NCBI RefSeq assembly: GCF_014287675.1
Contig: NZ_JACOPQ010000005.1
Location: forward strand, 62,001-126,000
Length of the DNA stretch: 64,000 nt
Source of the DNA: Lawsonibacter faecis
Lineage (GTDB): Bacteria > Bacillota > Clostridia > Oscillospirales > Oscillospiraceae
Reading direction: 5' to 3'
The notes below the pieces were generated by a model. That model was not told where the DNA came from. It made no database searches and saw nothing but the letters and a program-made list of their open reading frames with translations. A program made the translations under genes and the position numbers. Of the stretch, positions 49,568-58,426 are shown one piece after another. Within the stretch, counting starts at the first letter, position 1. Each line of letters starts with the position of its first letter.

Positions 49568-49926
49568 CTTGCGTGAGTCGCCCAACCTGTTTTTTTCGGC
49601 TCCATGACGTCTTATCCCCCTATGCGCCTACGCTTGCGCTTTTTTGTCACGTTCTCGTTGGCCCATGGCCGGGGTGATAAGCCGCCATTGCGCGAAATAT
49701 CCCGTTGGGCTTGCGTGAGTCGCCCAACCTGTTTTTTCGGCTCCATGACGTCTTATCCCCCTATGCGCCTACGCTCGCGCTTTTTTGTCACGTTCTCGTT
49801 GGCCCATGGCCGGGGTGATAAGCCGGCATTGCGCGAAAAATGCCGTTGGGCTTGCGTGAGTCGCCCAACCTGTTTTTTCGGCTCCATGACGTCTTATCCC
49901 CCCTATGCGCCTACGCTCGCGCTTCA
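49568..49926. repeat. 141-bp tandem repeat, 2.5 copies
   Basis: Units start at 49568, 49710 and 49851 (each CTTGCGTGAGTCGCCCAACC) with periods of 142 and 141 bp and only a few differences between units. Each full unit has inverted repeats: GCCCAAC/GTTGGGC at its ends, CTTATCCCCC/GGGGTGATAAG, and in the second unit CGGCATT/AATGCCG. The third copy is cut off where the downstream promoter boxes begin. There are no unique spacers, so this is not a CRISPR array. Confidence 0.9.
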
Positions 49927-49975
49927 CCCTAAATTTACAAAAAGTTCACCCCGTATCCCTGAATCCGGTTATAAT
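49923..49975 (+). promoter_or_regulatory. PhoP-type direct repeats and promoter of the two-component operon
   Basis: TTCACC (49923), TTTACA (49934) and TTCACC (49945) are spaced exactly 11 bp apart, like PhoP boxes (TT-A/C/T-ACA with 5-bp gaps). They end about 20 bp before a perfect TATAAT (49970-49975), with no good -35. This suits activator-dependent autoregulation by the regulator just downstream. Confidence 0.68.
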
Positions 49976-50006
49976 GAAACTACTAAGAGAGTAAGGATGG
50001 TGTCAT

Positions 50007-50699
50007 ATGGCGCGAAAAGTGCTTATCGTGGAGGACGAGGCCAACATCGCGGAGCTTCTGCATCTCTATCTGGAGAAGGAGGGCTTTGAAACCGCCGTGG
50101 CTCCCGACGGGGGCAAGGGCGTGGAGCTCTTCCGCTCCTTCCGCCCGGACCTGGTGCTGCTGGACATCATGCTGCCTGTGATGGACGGCTGGTCGGTGCT
50201 GAAGAAGATCCGCGAAACCGACAAAACCCCCGTCATCATGCTCACCGCCAAGGGCGAGACCGAGGACAAGGTCAACGGTCTGGAGGGGGGCGCGGACGAC
50301 TACATCGTCAAGCCCTTTGAGATGAAGGAGGTCCTCGCCCGCATCCACGCGGTGCTGCGCCGCTTCGGCGTGGAGGAGGAGAGCGGCGGCGAAAAGCGCC
50401 TCTCCTTCGACAAGCTGGTCATCAACCTGGACTCCTACGAGCTGCTGGTGGACGGCAAGCGGGTGGACACGCCTCCCAAAGAGCTGGAGCTTCTTTTCCA
50501 TCTGGCCGCCTCCCCCAACCGGGTGTTTACCCGCAACCAGCTTCTTGACGAGGTCTGGGGCTTCGACTACTTCGGCGACTCCCGTACGGTGGACGTCCAC
50601 ATCAAACGCCTGCGGGAAAAGCTGGAGGGCGTCAGCGACGCCTGGAGCCTGAAGACCGTATGGGGTGTTGGGTATAAATTCGAGGTAGTAAACAGCTGA
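50007..50699 (+). CDS. OmpR/PhoP-family response regulator
   Basis: A 230-residue regulator. The receiver domain has VLIVEDEANI, phosphoacceptor Asp in LVLLDIMLPV near residue 53 and Lys in IVKPFEMKE near 102. The winged helix (about 135-228) ends VWGVGYKFEV. It most resembles the PhoP/PhoB-WalR group. ATG with GTAAGGATGG upstream; the kinase follows closely, then HtrA. The direct repeats at its promoter suggest it regulates itself. Confidence 0.94.
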   Translation: MARKVLIVEDEANIAELLHLYLEKEGFETAVAPDGGKGVELFRSFRPDLVLLDIMLPVMDGWSVLKKIRETDKTPVIMLTAKGETEDKVNGLEGGADDYIVKPFEMKEVLARIHAVLRRFGVEEESGGEKRLSFDKLVINLDSYELLVDGKRVDTPPKELELLFHLAASPNRVFTRNQLLDEVWGFDYFGDSRTVDVHIKRLREKLEGVSDAWSLKTVWGVGYKFEVVNS

Positions 50700-50738
50700 C
50701 ATCGAAAGAACTTAAGAGAAGAAGGGGGGATGTCCCTT

Positions 50739-52184
50739 ATGAAGAGCCTCTATAAGCGTCAATTTGCCATGATGGCGGGGATGATCCTCATCTCTTTTGC
50801 CCTCTTGGGCTCGGCGTTCATTACCCTCTCCTACACGTATACCGTCCGGGAGAAGCAGGAATCGATGGAACATAACGCCGATATTCTCGCTAATTTTACC
50901 ACGCTCTACCTCTCGGGGAACCGATCCTTCTACAGTCCTGCCACCATCTATGATACTGAATACCGCAGCTATGTCTCTATTCTGGCCCAGCTGGCCGACG
51001 CGTATGTCATCCTCAGTGAGACTGCCGAGGGTGTCTCCGGTCAGATTGTCTACTCCTCCGACGGCGTGACAGAGGGCGGGTTCAATGGTCTCTACGTGCC
51101 TGAGTCCGTCATACAGTCGGCAATTCAAGGTAAGGGATACTCTGGAATGGATACATTGGGCGGCCTGTTTACCGAAAAGCGATTTGTGGCCGCCAGCCCC
51201 ATCTACAGGGGCAGCGTAATGGCGGGCATGGTCTTTGTGGCCGCCGAGACCTCCAGCCTCACCGAGATGTGGCGGGCTTTCGCTAATATTTTCTTCTTTA
51301 CCGCCGTGGTGGTGCTGTGCATCGCCTTTATCACCACCTCCGTCACCTCCCTGCGCCAGACCAAGCCCCTCAAGGAGATGGCGGACGCCGTGCGGAAGTT
51401 CGGCCACGGGGAATTTGAGACCCGGGTGGAGGTGGGCGGCCGCCAAGACGAGGTGGGCGAGCTGGCCGAGGCCTTCAACGCCATGGCCGATTCTCTGGCA
51501 AAGTCCGAGGCCAAGCGCAGCGAGTTCGTAGCCAACATCTCCCACGAGCTCAAGACACCCATGACCACCATCGCGGGCTTTGCCGACGGCATACTGGACG
51601 GCACCATCCCCCCCGCCAAGGAGCCGGAAGCCCTCGCCACCATCTCCTCCGAGACGCGGCGGCTCTCCAGGCTTGTGCGGCGGATGCTGGACCTCTCCCG
51701 TCTCCAGTCCACTGAGAGCGTCACCGCCCAGGAGCAGTTCGACGTGTCCGAGCTCATGGTCCGTGTGCTGCTGAGCCTGGAGACCAAAATCAACGCCCGC
51801 AGGCTGGATGTGGACACCAACCTGCCTGAGGAGCCGGTCATGGTCTGGGGCGATCCGGACGCTATCACCCAGGTATGCTATAACCTGCTCGACAACGCCA
51901 TCAAATTTTCCCTGGAGGGGGGCGTCATCACCCTGGGCGTAGCGTCCAAGGGCGGCAAGGCCCATGTAAGCGTCCGCAACGTGGGCGATACCATCCCCGC
52001 CGCCGAGCTGCCCCTCCTCTTCGACCGCTTCCACAAGAGCGACAAGTCCCGCAGCGAGGACCGGGAGGGCGTGGGCCTAGGTCTCTACATCGTCAAAACC
52101 ATCCTCAACAACCACAAAGAGAACATCACTGTGACCAGTGAAAACGGCGTCACCGAGTTTGTTTTTACCCTCACCCTGGCATAA
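50739..52184 (+). CDS. Two-component sensor histidine kinase
   Basis: A kinase of about 481 residues. A membrane helix (about 7-30), an external sensor domain of about 150 residues and a second helix (about 180-203) lead to a HAMP domain. The HisKA box is FVANISHELKTPMTTIAGFADGI; the ATP site has CYNLLDNAIKFS, NVGDTIP in place of the usual DxGxGI, and GVGLGLYIVKTIL. The DxG glycine box is therefore altered, although other motifs are intact. There is no PAS domain. ATG 50739 has GGGGGG 9 nt upstream; ATG 50730 is the alternative. Partner of the adjacent regulator. Confidence 0.92.
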   Translation: MKSLYKRQFAMMAGMILISFALLGSAFITLSYTYTVREKQESMEHNADILANFTTLYLSGNRSFYSPATIYDTEYRSYVSILAQLADAYVILSETAEGVSGQIVYSSDGVTEGGFNGLYVPESVIQSAIQGKGYSGMDTLGGLFTEKRFVAASPIYRGSVMAGMVFVAAETSSLTEMWRAFANIFFFTAVVVLCIAFITTSVTSLRQTKPLKEMADAVRKFGHGEFETRVEVGGRQDEVGELAEAFNAMADSLAKSEAKRSEFVANISHELKTPMTTIAGFADGILDGTIPPAKEPEALATISSETRRLSRLVRRMLDLSRLQSTESVTAQEQFDVSELMVRVLLSLETKINARRLDVDTNLPEEPVMVWGDPDAITQVCYNLLDNAIKFSLEGGVITLGVASKGGKAHVSVRNVGDTIPAAELPLLFDRFHKSDKSRSEDREGVGLGLYIVKTILNNHKENITVTSENGVTEFVFTLTLA

Positions 52185-52258
52185 CGAATTTTTTGACCCG
52201 TGATGTTTATGCCCGTCCATTGACGGGCCGCGCCTATCTCATCTCCCATGGAGGTCAT

Positions 52259-53572
52259 ATGCACAGTTATTATTTTGACCAGGACCTGGACTACCGCCCC
52301 GCGGACTGCGCAGGGCGGTACTCTCCCTGTGCGCCGACCGGCTTCGGCGGCCCCCTCTACGAGGACCCGCCGCCCCTCACCCGCGCACAGCGGAAGGCCC
52401 TGCGCGGGCAGCGGCCCAGCCGCAGGCACCACGCGGGACTGGTTTTCGCCGTTTTCCTGCTCCTTATCGGCGCGACGGCGGCTGTTCTCCTGGCCCTGCG
52501 GATGGAGGCACCCGCCCTCGCCCTCCCATCGGGCTACATTCCCTCGGGCGGCGGCGTCACCACCATCCCCCTGCCCCAGGCGTCCGATCCGCCCACCACG
52601 GTGGAGCGGGCGCCCACAGGCACCGGCGTCACCCTGGACCTCTCCCATGAGACAGGCGAGGCCCTCACCTATCAGGCCCTCTATCAGAAGTGCATCCCGT
52701 CCATCGCGGGCATCCGCTCCTACAAGACCAGCGGTGGCGCCTCCGGTACTGGGGTCGTCATGACGCAGGACGGCTACGTGATCACCAATTACCACGTCAT
52801 CCAGGGCGCCAGCCGGGTGGAGGTCCTTCTACACGACGACAGCGTCCACGACGCGCTGCTGGTGGGCGGCGATCAGACCAACGATCTGGCCGTGCTCAAA
52901 ATTGACTGCTCCGGCCTGACCCCCGCAGAGTTCGGGGACTCCGACCTGCTCCAGGTGGGGGATACGGCCCTGGCCGTCGGCAACCCCCTGGGCGAGCAGC
53001 TCCGGGGCACCATGACCGACGGCATCATCTCCGCCATTAACCGGGACGTGAACTCCGACGGCAACACCATGACCCTCCTCCAGACCACCGCCGCCCTCAA
53101 CTCCGGCAACTCCGGCGGGGCCCTGCTGAATATCTACGGCCAGGTGGTGGGCATTACCAACATGAAGATGACCTCCTACTCCGACACCATTGAGGGCATC
53201 GGCTTCGCCATTCCCTCGGTCACCGCCAAAGCCGTGGTGGATGAGCTCATTGAGCGGGGGCATCTGGCGGGTCGGCCCACCCTGGGCATCACCGGCGCGG
53301 CCCTCTCGGAGGAGATGGCAGCGGCCCGCGGACTGGTCCCGGGTGTGTATGTCTCCACCGTGGACCCCAACTCCGGCGCGCAGAAGGGCGGAATGTTCCC
53401 CGGGGACGTCATAACCGAGTGCAACGGACAGGCGGTCTCCTCCGTGGAGGATATCAACGCCGTCAAAGCGGACTTCAAGGCCGGGGACACCCTCACCTTC
53501 CGGGTTTTCCGCGGGGAGGGATATCTGGACCTGGAGATCACTCTGATGGAGCGCTACGAGCTGGACCAGTGA
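52259..53572 (+). CDS. HtrA/DegP-family membrane serine protease
   Basis: A 437-residue envelope protease. A short cytosolic region and one membrane helix (about 62-82) are followed by an external linker, a trypsin-like domain with catalytic His in VITNYHVI, Asp in NDLAVLKID and Ser in NSGNSGGALL, and one PDZ domain (about 345-432; GVYVSTVDPNSGAQKGGMFPGD). HtrA proteins degrade or refold misfolded exported proteins. ATG 52259 with TGGAGGT upstream. It is 74 bp behind the two-component genes, so it is probably part of that regulon and a stress output. Confidence 0.94.
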   Translation: MHSYYFDQDLDYRPADCAGRYSPCAPTGFGGPLYEDPPPLTRAQRKALRGQRPSRRHHAGLVFAVFLLLIGATAAVLLALRMEAPALALPSGYIPSGGGVTTIPLPQASDPPTTVERAPTGTGVTLDLSHETGEALTYQALYQKCIPSIAGIRSYKTSGGASGTGVVMTQDGYVITNYHVIQGASRVEVLLHDDSVHDALLVGGDQTNDLAVLKIDCSGLTPAEFGDSDLLQVGDTALAVGNPLGEQLRGTMTDGIISAINRDVNSDGNTMTLLQTTAALNSGNSGGALLNIYGQVVGITNMKMTSYSDTIEGIGFAIPSVTAKAVVDELIERGHLAGRPTLGITGAALSEEMAAARGLVPGVYVSTVDPNSGAQKGGMFPGDVITECNGQAVSSVEDINAVKADFKAGDTLTFRVFRGEGYLDLEITLMERYELDQ

Positions 53573-53590
53573 GCGTACATAACGGTTTTA

Positions 53591-53621
53591 GAGAGGGGGA
53601 CGGCATTGCCGTCCCCCTCTC
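53591..53621 (+). terminator. Hairpin after the HtrA gene
   Basis: GAGAGGGGGACGGC and complement with ATT loop. The T-rich stretch follows only about 9 nt later, so efficiency is uncertain. Confidence 0.7.
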
Positions 53622-53813
53622 AGTGTATTCTTTTCCGGGACTTTCAACGCCGGAGGCCTCCCTTTTTGGTCGTGTATCATTGCCGCTTCCGCCGTTTTTG
53701 TGGAAACCCGGCAAATTTTATCATTCCTTAAAGATTTGTATATGGATTTCCTTATCCATTCCGCTTAAAATAGGAGTTAACGTAAAAGCTCCTCTGAGAG
53801 GTGTGGAAAATTC

Positions 53814-56273
53814 ATGAGACATCAACACGCGGGGACGGCAGCGGCGGAGGCCGAGGCCCCGAGACGGCAGATTGCGGCGGCCGCCACAGACCCGGAGCAG
53901 GGCCTCACCGCAGGCCAGGCGGCGGAGCGGGCGGCCGCGGGGTACGCCAACCTCCCGGTGGAGGCCCCGACCAAGACCGAGCTTCAAATCGTCCGTGACA
54001 ACGTCTTTACCTTCTTTAACCTGATCTTTGTGGTCCTGGCGGTCTGCCTGCTCTTTGTGGGCGATTTTCGGGATATGCTCTTTCTGGTCATCGCCGTGGC
54101 CAATACGCTCATCGGCATCGTCCAGGAAATCCGCTCCAAGCGCACCATCGACAAGCTGACCCTCCTCAGCGCCCCCCGCGCCACAGTGGTGCGGGACGGC
54201 CAGGTGGGAACGCTCCCCACCGACAAGCTGGTACGGGACGACGTGGTGCTCTTCGCCGCGGGCAACCAGATCCCCGCGGACGCGGTGGTTCTCACCGGGG
54301 AGATTCAGGTCAACGAGTCTCTCCTCACCGGGGAGCCGGATGCCATCGTCAAGCGTCCCGGCGACGCCCTCCTCTCCGGCAGCTTCGTGGTGGCGGGCAG
54401 CGGCCGGGCCCAGCTCACCAAGGTGGGCGCCGAGTCCTACGCCTCCCGCCTCACGCTGGAGGCCAAGAAGGACGCCGGCCCCGGCCAGTCCGAGATGATG
54501 AACTCCCTGGACAAGCTCATCCGGGTCATCGGCATCGCCCTGGTCCCCATGGGCATCGCCCTCTTTGTCAAGCAGTACTTTTTTCTGGAGTCCACCCTCT
54601 CCCACGCCATCACCTCCACTGTGGCCGCCCTAATCGGCATGATCCCCGAGGGGCTCTATCTCCTCACCAGCGTGGCCTTGGCGGTTTCCGTCATCCGGCT
54701 GGCCCGGAAGAAGACCCTGGTCCACGACATGAGCTCCATTGAGACTCTGGCCCGGGTGGACGTGCTCTGCGTGGACAAGACCGGCACCATCACCGAGCCG
54801 GGGATGCAGGTTACGGGCCTGGTGCCCCTGGACGAGGAGAAGTTCTCCGCCCGCTCGCTGGAGACCGTCCTCTCCGCGTTCTATGCCGCCGCCGACGCGG
54901 ACAACGACACCGCCAGGGCCATGGCCGCCCGCTTCAGGGAGAAGTCGGTCTGGAAGGCGGACAAGGTGGTCCCCTTCACCTCCGCCACCAAGTGGAGCGC
55001 GGTGTCCTTCGTGGGCCACGGGTCCTACGTGGTGGGCGCGCCCGAGTTCGTCATGGGGCAGCGCTACGCGGACCTGAAGGACATTGCCGAGGAGTACTCC
55101 GCCCAGGGTGAGCGCGTGCTCCTGCTGGCCAAGTACGACGGCCGTCTGGACGGCAAGGCCCTCACCGGTGCCCTCGCCCCCATGGCCCTGGTGCGCATTG
55201 TCAACAAGATCCGCCCCGAGGCCCCGGAGACCTTCCGCTACTTCGCGGAGCAGGGCGTGGCCGTCAAGGTCATCTCGGGGGATAACGCCCTCACCGTCTC
55301 CCAGGTGGCCCTCCGGGCGGGCATCGAGGGCGCTGAGCGGTACATCGACGCCAGCACCCTGGAGAGCGACGGGGACATCGCCCGGGCCGTGGAGCAGTAC
55401 ACCGTCTTCGGCCGGGTCACCCCCAACCAGAAGCGGAAATTCGTCCAGGCCCTCAAAAAGGCGGGCCACACCGTCGCCATGACCGGCGACGGCGTGAACG
55501 ACGTGCTGGCCCTCAAGGACGCTGACTGCGGCATCGCCATGGCCTCCGGCGCGGACGCTGCCTGTCAGGCCGCCCACCTGGTCCTGCTGGACTCCAACTT
55601 CGCCTCCATGCCCGAGGTGGTGCTGGAGGGCCGCCGGGTCATCAACAACATCCAGCGGGCCGCCTCCCTCTTCCTGGTGAAGAACATCTTCTCCTTCCTG
55701 CTGGCCATCATCACCATCTTCGCCACCAACATGCCCTACCCCCTGGTCCCTCTCCAGCTCTCCCTGGTCAGCGCCCTCACCATCGGCGTGCCCTCCTTCT
55801 TCCTGGCGCTGGAGCCCAACAAGGCCATCGTCCAGGGCCGCTTCCTCCACAACGTGCTCAAGCGGGCCTGCCCCGGCGGCATGACCAACCTCTTCCTCGT
55901 GCTGGGAGCCGAGCTCTTTGTGGCCGCCTTCGGCTTCTCCGCGGCGGAGCTGTCCACCGTCGCCGCCATGCTCATGTCCTTCAACGGCATCTTCGTCCTA
56001 TACCAGGTCTGCAAGCCCTTCGACTGGAAGCGCCGCATCCTCTGGTGCGCCATGACGCTGGGCATGGTGGGGGCCATCGGCTGGTTCGGCGGCTTCTTCT
56101 CCATGGTCCCCCTCACCTTCCAGACCGGGCTGGTCTTCACCGTCCTGCTGCTGCTGGCCGTCCCATGTCAGAAGACCATACTGCGCATCATGGGCATCTA
56201 CTCCCGCACCCGCGACGCTGTGAAGGTCCGCCTCAAGGCCCGCCGCCGCGTCCGTGTCCTGCCGGAGGATTGA
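53814..56273 (+). CDS. P-type cation-transporting ATPase
   Basis: An 819-residue pump. The actuator domain has VNESLLTGEPDA, TM4 has IPEGLYLLTS, and the phosphorylation site is CVDKTGTITEPG (Asp near residue 320). The P domain has MTGDGVNDVLALKDADCGIAM. Six membrane helices lie in the C-terminal third. IPEGL resembles Ca2+/Mg2+-type rather than heavy-metal pumps, and no CPx motif or Cys-rich N-terminus is present; the exact ion is unknown. The ribosome binding site AGAGGTG is moderate. Confidence 0.92.
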   Translation: MRHQHAGTAAAEAEAPRRQIAAAATDPEQGLTAGQAAERAAAGYANLPVEAPTKTELQIVRDNVFTFFNLIFVVLAVCLLFVGDFRDMLFLVIAVANTLIGIVQEIRSKRTIDKLTLLSAPRATVVRDGQVGTLPTDKLVRDDVVLFAAGNQIPADAVVLTGEIQVNESLLTGEPDAIVKRPGDALLSGSFVVAGSGRAQLTKVGAESYASRLTLEAKKDAGPGQSEMMNSLDKLIRVIGIALVPMGIALFVKQYFFLESTLSHAITSTVAALIGMIPEGLYLLTSVALAVSVIRLARKKTLVHDMSSIETLARVDVLCVDKTGTITEPGMQVTGLVPLDEEKFSARSLETVLSAFYAAADADNDTARAMAARFREKSVWKADKVVPFTSATKWSAVSFVGHGSYVVGAPEFVMGQRYADLKDIAEEYSAQGERVLLLAKYDGRLDGKALTGALAPMALVRIVNKIRPEAPETFRYFAEQGVAVKVISGDNALTVSQVALRAGIEGAERYIDASTLESDGDIARAVEQYTVFGRVTPNQKRKFVQALKKAGHTVAMTGDGVNDVLALKDADCGIAMASGADAACQAAHLVLLDSNFASMPEVVLEGRRVINNIQRAASLFLVKNIFSFLLAIITIFATNMPYPLVPLQLSLVSALTIGVPSFFLALEPNKAIVQGRFLHNVLKRACPGGMTNLFLVLGAELFVAAFGFSAAELSTVAAMLMSFNGIFVLYQVCKPFDWKRRILWCAMTLGMVGAIGWFGGFFSMVPLTFQTGLVFTVLLLLAVPCQKTILRIMGIYSRTRDAVKVRLKARRRVRVLPED

Positions 56274-56331
56274 GGCGGCATACACCCGCCCGGCGGCCCA
56301 GCCTTGATAACCCGGCTCCCCGTCTTAAACC

Positions 56332-56371
56332 AAAACGGGAGGGCGTTCCGAATGGAACGCCCTCCCGTTTT
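56332..56371. terminator. Bidirectional terminator, P-type ATPase and birA
   Basis: An 18-bp perfect stem (AAAACGGGAGGGCGTTCC and complement, loop GAAT). Confidence 0.95.
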
Positions 56372-56375
56372 CAGA

Positions 56376-57362
56376 CTATTCCGCGTACCCAAACAGCCCC
56401 CGGACGGAGACCTCCCCCGAGGTGACGCTGCGAATCCGCCCATCGTCATAGCGGACAATCAGGCCGAACTCCTCGTCGATCCCCTCGGCGAAGCCCTCCT
56501 CCTCCCCGTCGGGACCCAGGACCCTCACCCGCCGGCCCAGGGTGAGGCAATCCCGCCGGTAGCGCTCCAGATACCGCTCCTTCTCCCGGGGGAAGGAGCG
56601 GTACATATCGTCCAGCGCGGCCAGCACCGCCGCCGCTACCTCGGAGCGGCGGGGGGCCCTGCCCAGCGCCTGCCGTAGGGAGACGGCCACCGGCCCGGCC
56701 AGGGAGCCGAACTCCTTCTGCCCCACGTTGATGCCGATGCCCGCCACCGCGTACTGCAGCGCGCCGCTCTCCCCCTCCATTCCCAGCTCCGTGAGGATGC
56801 CGCAGAGCTTCCGCCCCTTCAGCACCAGATCGTTGGTCCACTTGATGCCCGGCCGGACGCCGCAGGCCGCCTCCACGCCGTCGCACACCGCCACCGCCGT
56901 CCACGCCGTGAACCACATCAGCTCCCGCAGGGAGCATTTGGGTCGCAGGAGCACCGAGAGGTAGAGCCCCTCCCCCGCAGGGGACTCGAAGGAGCGCCCC
57001 CGGCGTCCCTTGCCCCCGGTCTGAGTATCGGCCAGGACCACCAGCCCCTCCCCCGCCCCGGCCAGGGCGCGGCGGGCGCACTCGTCGTTGGTGGAGTCCA
57101 CGCTGTCCAGGCAGACGATCTCCCGGCCCAGGGTCCGCCCCCTCAGCGCCCCGGCCAGCTCCCCGGGGGAGAGGCGGTCCGGCGAGTCCTCCAGCCGGTA
57201 CCCCCGGCTGGGCGCGGAGGAGATCGTGTACCCCTCCCCCCGCAGTGCCTCCATGGCCTTCCAAACCGCCGCCCGGGACACCCCCAGCCGCTCGCTCATG
57301 GCCTGACCGGAGACCTCCCCTGCCGACTCCTTCAGCAGGGCCAGCACCTCGTCCTTCAGCAT
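56376..57362 (-). CDS. birA: Biotin-protein ligase and biotin repressor
   Basis: Attaches biotin to carboxylase carrier proteins and, loaded with biotinyl-AMP, represses biotin genes. The 328 residues contain an N-terminal winged helix (LGVSRAAVWKAMEALRGEGYTI), then the ligase domain with STNDECARRAL, the ADTQTGGKGRRGRSFESP biotinyl-AMP loop (usual form GRGRxGR), IKWTNDLVLKGRKLCGIL and GIGINVGQ. A C-terminal SH3-like domain follows. ATG 57362 with GGGAGGGGG upstream; a longer frame to 57422 is rejected. Divergent from bioY across a clear operator. Confidence 0.95.
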   Translation of the reverse strand: MLKDEVLALLKESAGEVSGQAMSERLGVSRAAVWKAMEALRGEGYTISSAPSRGYRLEDSPDRLSPGELAGALRGRTLGREIVCLDSVDSTNDECARRALAGAGEGLVVLADTQTGGKGRRGRSFESPAGEGLYLSVLLRPKCSLRELMWFTAWTAVAVCDGVEAACGVRPGIKWTNDLVLKGRKLCGILTELGMEGESGALQYAVAGIGINVGQKEFGSLAGPVAVSLRQALGRAPRRSEVAAAVLAALDDMYRSFPREKERYLERYRRDCLTLGRRVRVLGPDGEEEGFAEGIDEEFGLIVRYDDGRIRSVTSGEVSVRGLFGYAE

Positions 57363-57453
57363 GGTCTTATCCCCCTCCCAAATCTTTTTTCTCAGTGTAT
57401 CGCCCCGGCGCAAGTTTGTCAACCAAATTGATTTTATTGTTTACAATTGAGCG

Positions 57454-57501
57454 TTGCTCTGCTATTCTATTGTAAACTATTATTAAATATCAGTTTACAA
57501 T
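57454..57501. promoter_or_regulatory. BirA operator and bioY promoter
   Basis: A perfect inverted repeat ATTGTAAAC-N15-GTTTACAAT (57469-57501), the BirA consensus with ideal spacing. A bioY promoter TTGCTC (57454-57459), 18-bp spacer, TATTAT (57478-57483) has its -10 inside the operator. A further GTTTACAAT half-site lies at 57439-57447. Confidence 0.92.
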
Positions 57502-57514
57502 AGGAGGCGTATTC

Positions 57515-58063
57515 ATGCATACTCAGACCCGAAACCTGGTTCTCGCAGCCCTCTTTGCGGCCCTCACCGCCATCGGGGCCTTTCTCCGCTTTCCCCTGGG
57601 GGCCATGGCGGTGACGCTGCAATTTCTCTTCACCGCCCTGGCTGGGGTGCTGCTGGGGCCGCGCTGGGGGGCGTTCTCCCAGCTTGCCTACGTGGTGATT
57701 GGGCTGGTGGGACTGCCTGTCTTTACCATGGGCGGCGGGCCGGGTTACGTCCTCCAGCCCAGCTTCGGCTTTCTTCTGGGACTCATCCCCGCGGCATGGG
57801 TTGTGGGCGTCCTGGCGGGCCGGGAGGGCCGGTTCCGGCGGGTCTTCAGCGCCTGTGCAGCAGGCCTGGGGGTGCTCTACCTGGTGGGCCTGCCCTATAT
57901 GTATCTGATAATGAATCTCTATCTGGGCAAAGCCCTGCCCTTCTCCGCCGTGGTATGGACGGGGATGGCGGTCTACCTGCCGGGGGACCTTATCAAGCTG
58001 CTGGCCGTCGCGGTATCCGCCCCGCCCCTGGTACGCTCGCTGGGGCGCTACCGGCCCCGGTAA
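57515..58063 (+). CDS. bioY: Biotin transporter, ECF substrate-binding component
   Basis: A 182-residue membrane protein with about six helices. It matches BioY: LFAALTAIGAFLRFPLG, VTLQFLFTALAGVLLGPRWGA, YVVIGLVGLPVFTMGGGPGYVLQPSFGFLLG and the C-terminal LPGDLIKLLAV. It imports biotin with a shared energising module (EcfA-EcfT) encoded elsewhere. ATG with AGGAGG directly after the BirA operator, so biotin and BirA control it. Confidence 0.96.
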   Translation: MHTQTRNLVLAALFAALTAIGAFLRFPLGAMAVTLQFLFTALAGVLLGPRWGAFSQLAYVVIGLVGLPVFTMGGGPGYVLQPSFGFLLGLIPAAWVVGVLAGREGRFRRVFSACAAGLGVLYLVGLPYMYLIMNLYLGKALPFSAVVWTGMAVYLPGDLIKLLAVAVSAPPLVRSLGRYRPR

Positions 58064-58126
58064 GCATAAGGGCGGCCCCTGTCCCATATACATAGGGTAA
58101 ACTATGGAAAAGGCAGGGATGTCCGT

Positions 58127-58414
58127 ATGCCGTATGACGAAAAGAATAGCCGTCCCGACGGCCCCCACCACCTCATCCTGGAGGGCAGGGAGCAGCTCTC
58201 GGTCTCCGGCGTGGAGGAAGTGGAGAGCTTTGACGAGAATCAAATCGTGATGTACACCACCAAGGGGACCCTGGTGGTCCGGGGTGAAAACCTGCACATT
58301 GAGAAGCTGAGCCTGGACGGGGGCGACCTGAAGGTGGAGGGGGACATCGATGCCCTCACCTACGAGGACGGCCCCCGGGAGAAGGGCGGGCTCTTCTCCC
58401 GGCTCTTCCGCTAA
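58127..58414 (+). CDS. yabP: Sporulation protein YabP
   Basis: A 95-residue protein of the YabP/YqfC family, needed for spore coat or cortex formation. The middle SGVEEVESFDENQIVMYTTKGTLVVRGENLHIEKLSL block is the family signature. ATG with AAGGCAGGGATG upstream. It heads the conserved yabP-yabQ-divIC-S1 order. The presence of this gene marks the organism as a spore former. Confidence 0.94.
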   Translation: MPYDEKNSRPDGPHHLILEGREQLSVSGVEEVESFDENQIVMYTTKGTLVVRGENLHIEKLSLDGGDLKVEGDIDALTYEDGPREKGGLFSRLFR

Positions 58415-58426
58415 GGGGGCCGCCCC

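Larger units (their letters stand above)
49468..50006. other. Tandem-repeat region before the two-component operon
   Basis: No gene. From 49568 it is filled by 2.5 copies of a 141-142 bp repeat, which end at the regulatory boxes of the downstream operon. The first 100 bp hold no recognised feature. Reading frames through the repeats, up to 161 codons, are low-complexity artefacts. Confidence 0.75.

Noticed and set aside
49568..49926. CRISPR array
   Set aside because: Units are 141 bp, directly adjacent, and have no unique spacers; no cas genes nearby.
49604..50089. 161-codon reading frame across the tandem repeats
   Set aside because: It only reflects the repeat period, has no ribosome binding site and runs into the response regulator gene in another frame.
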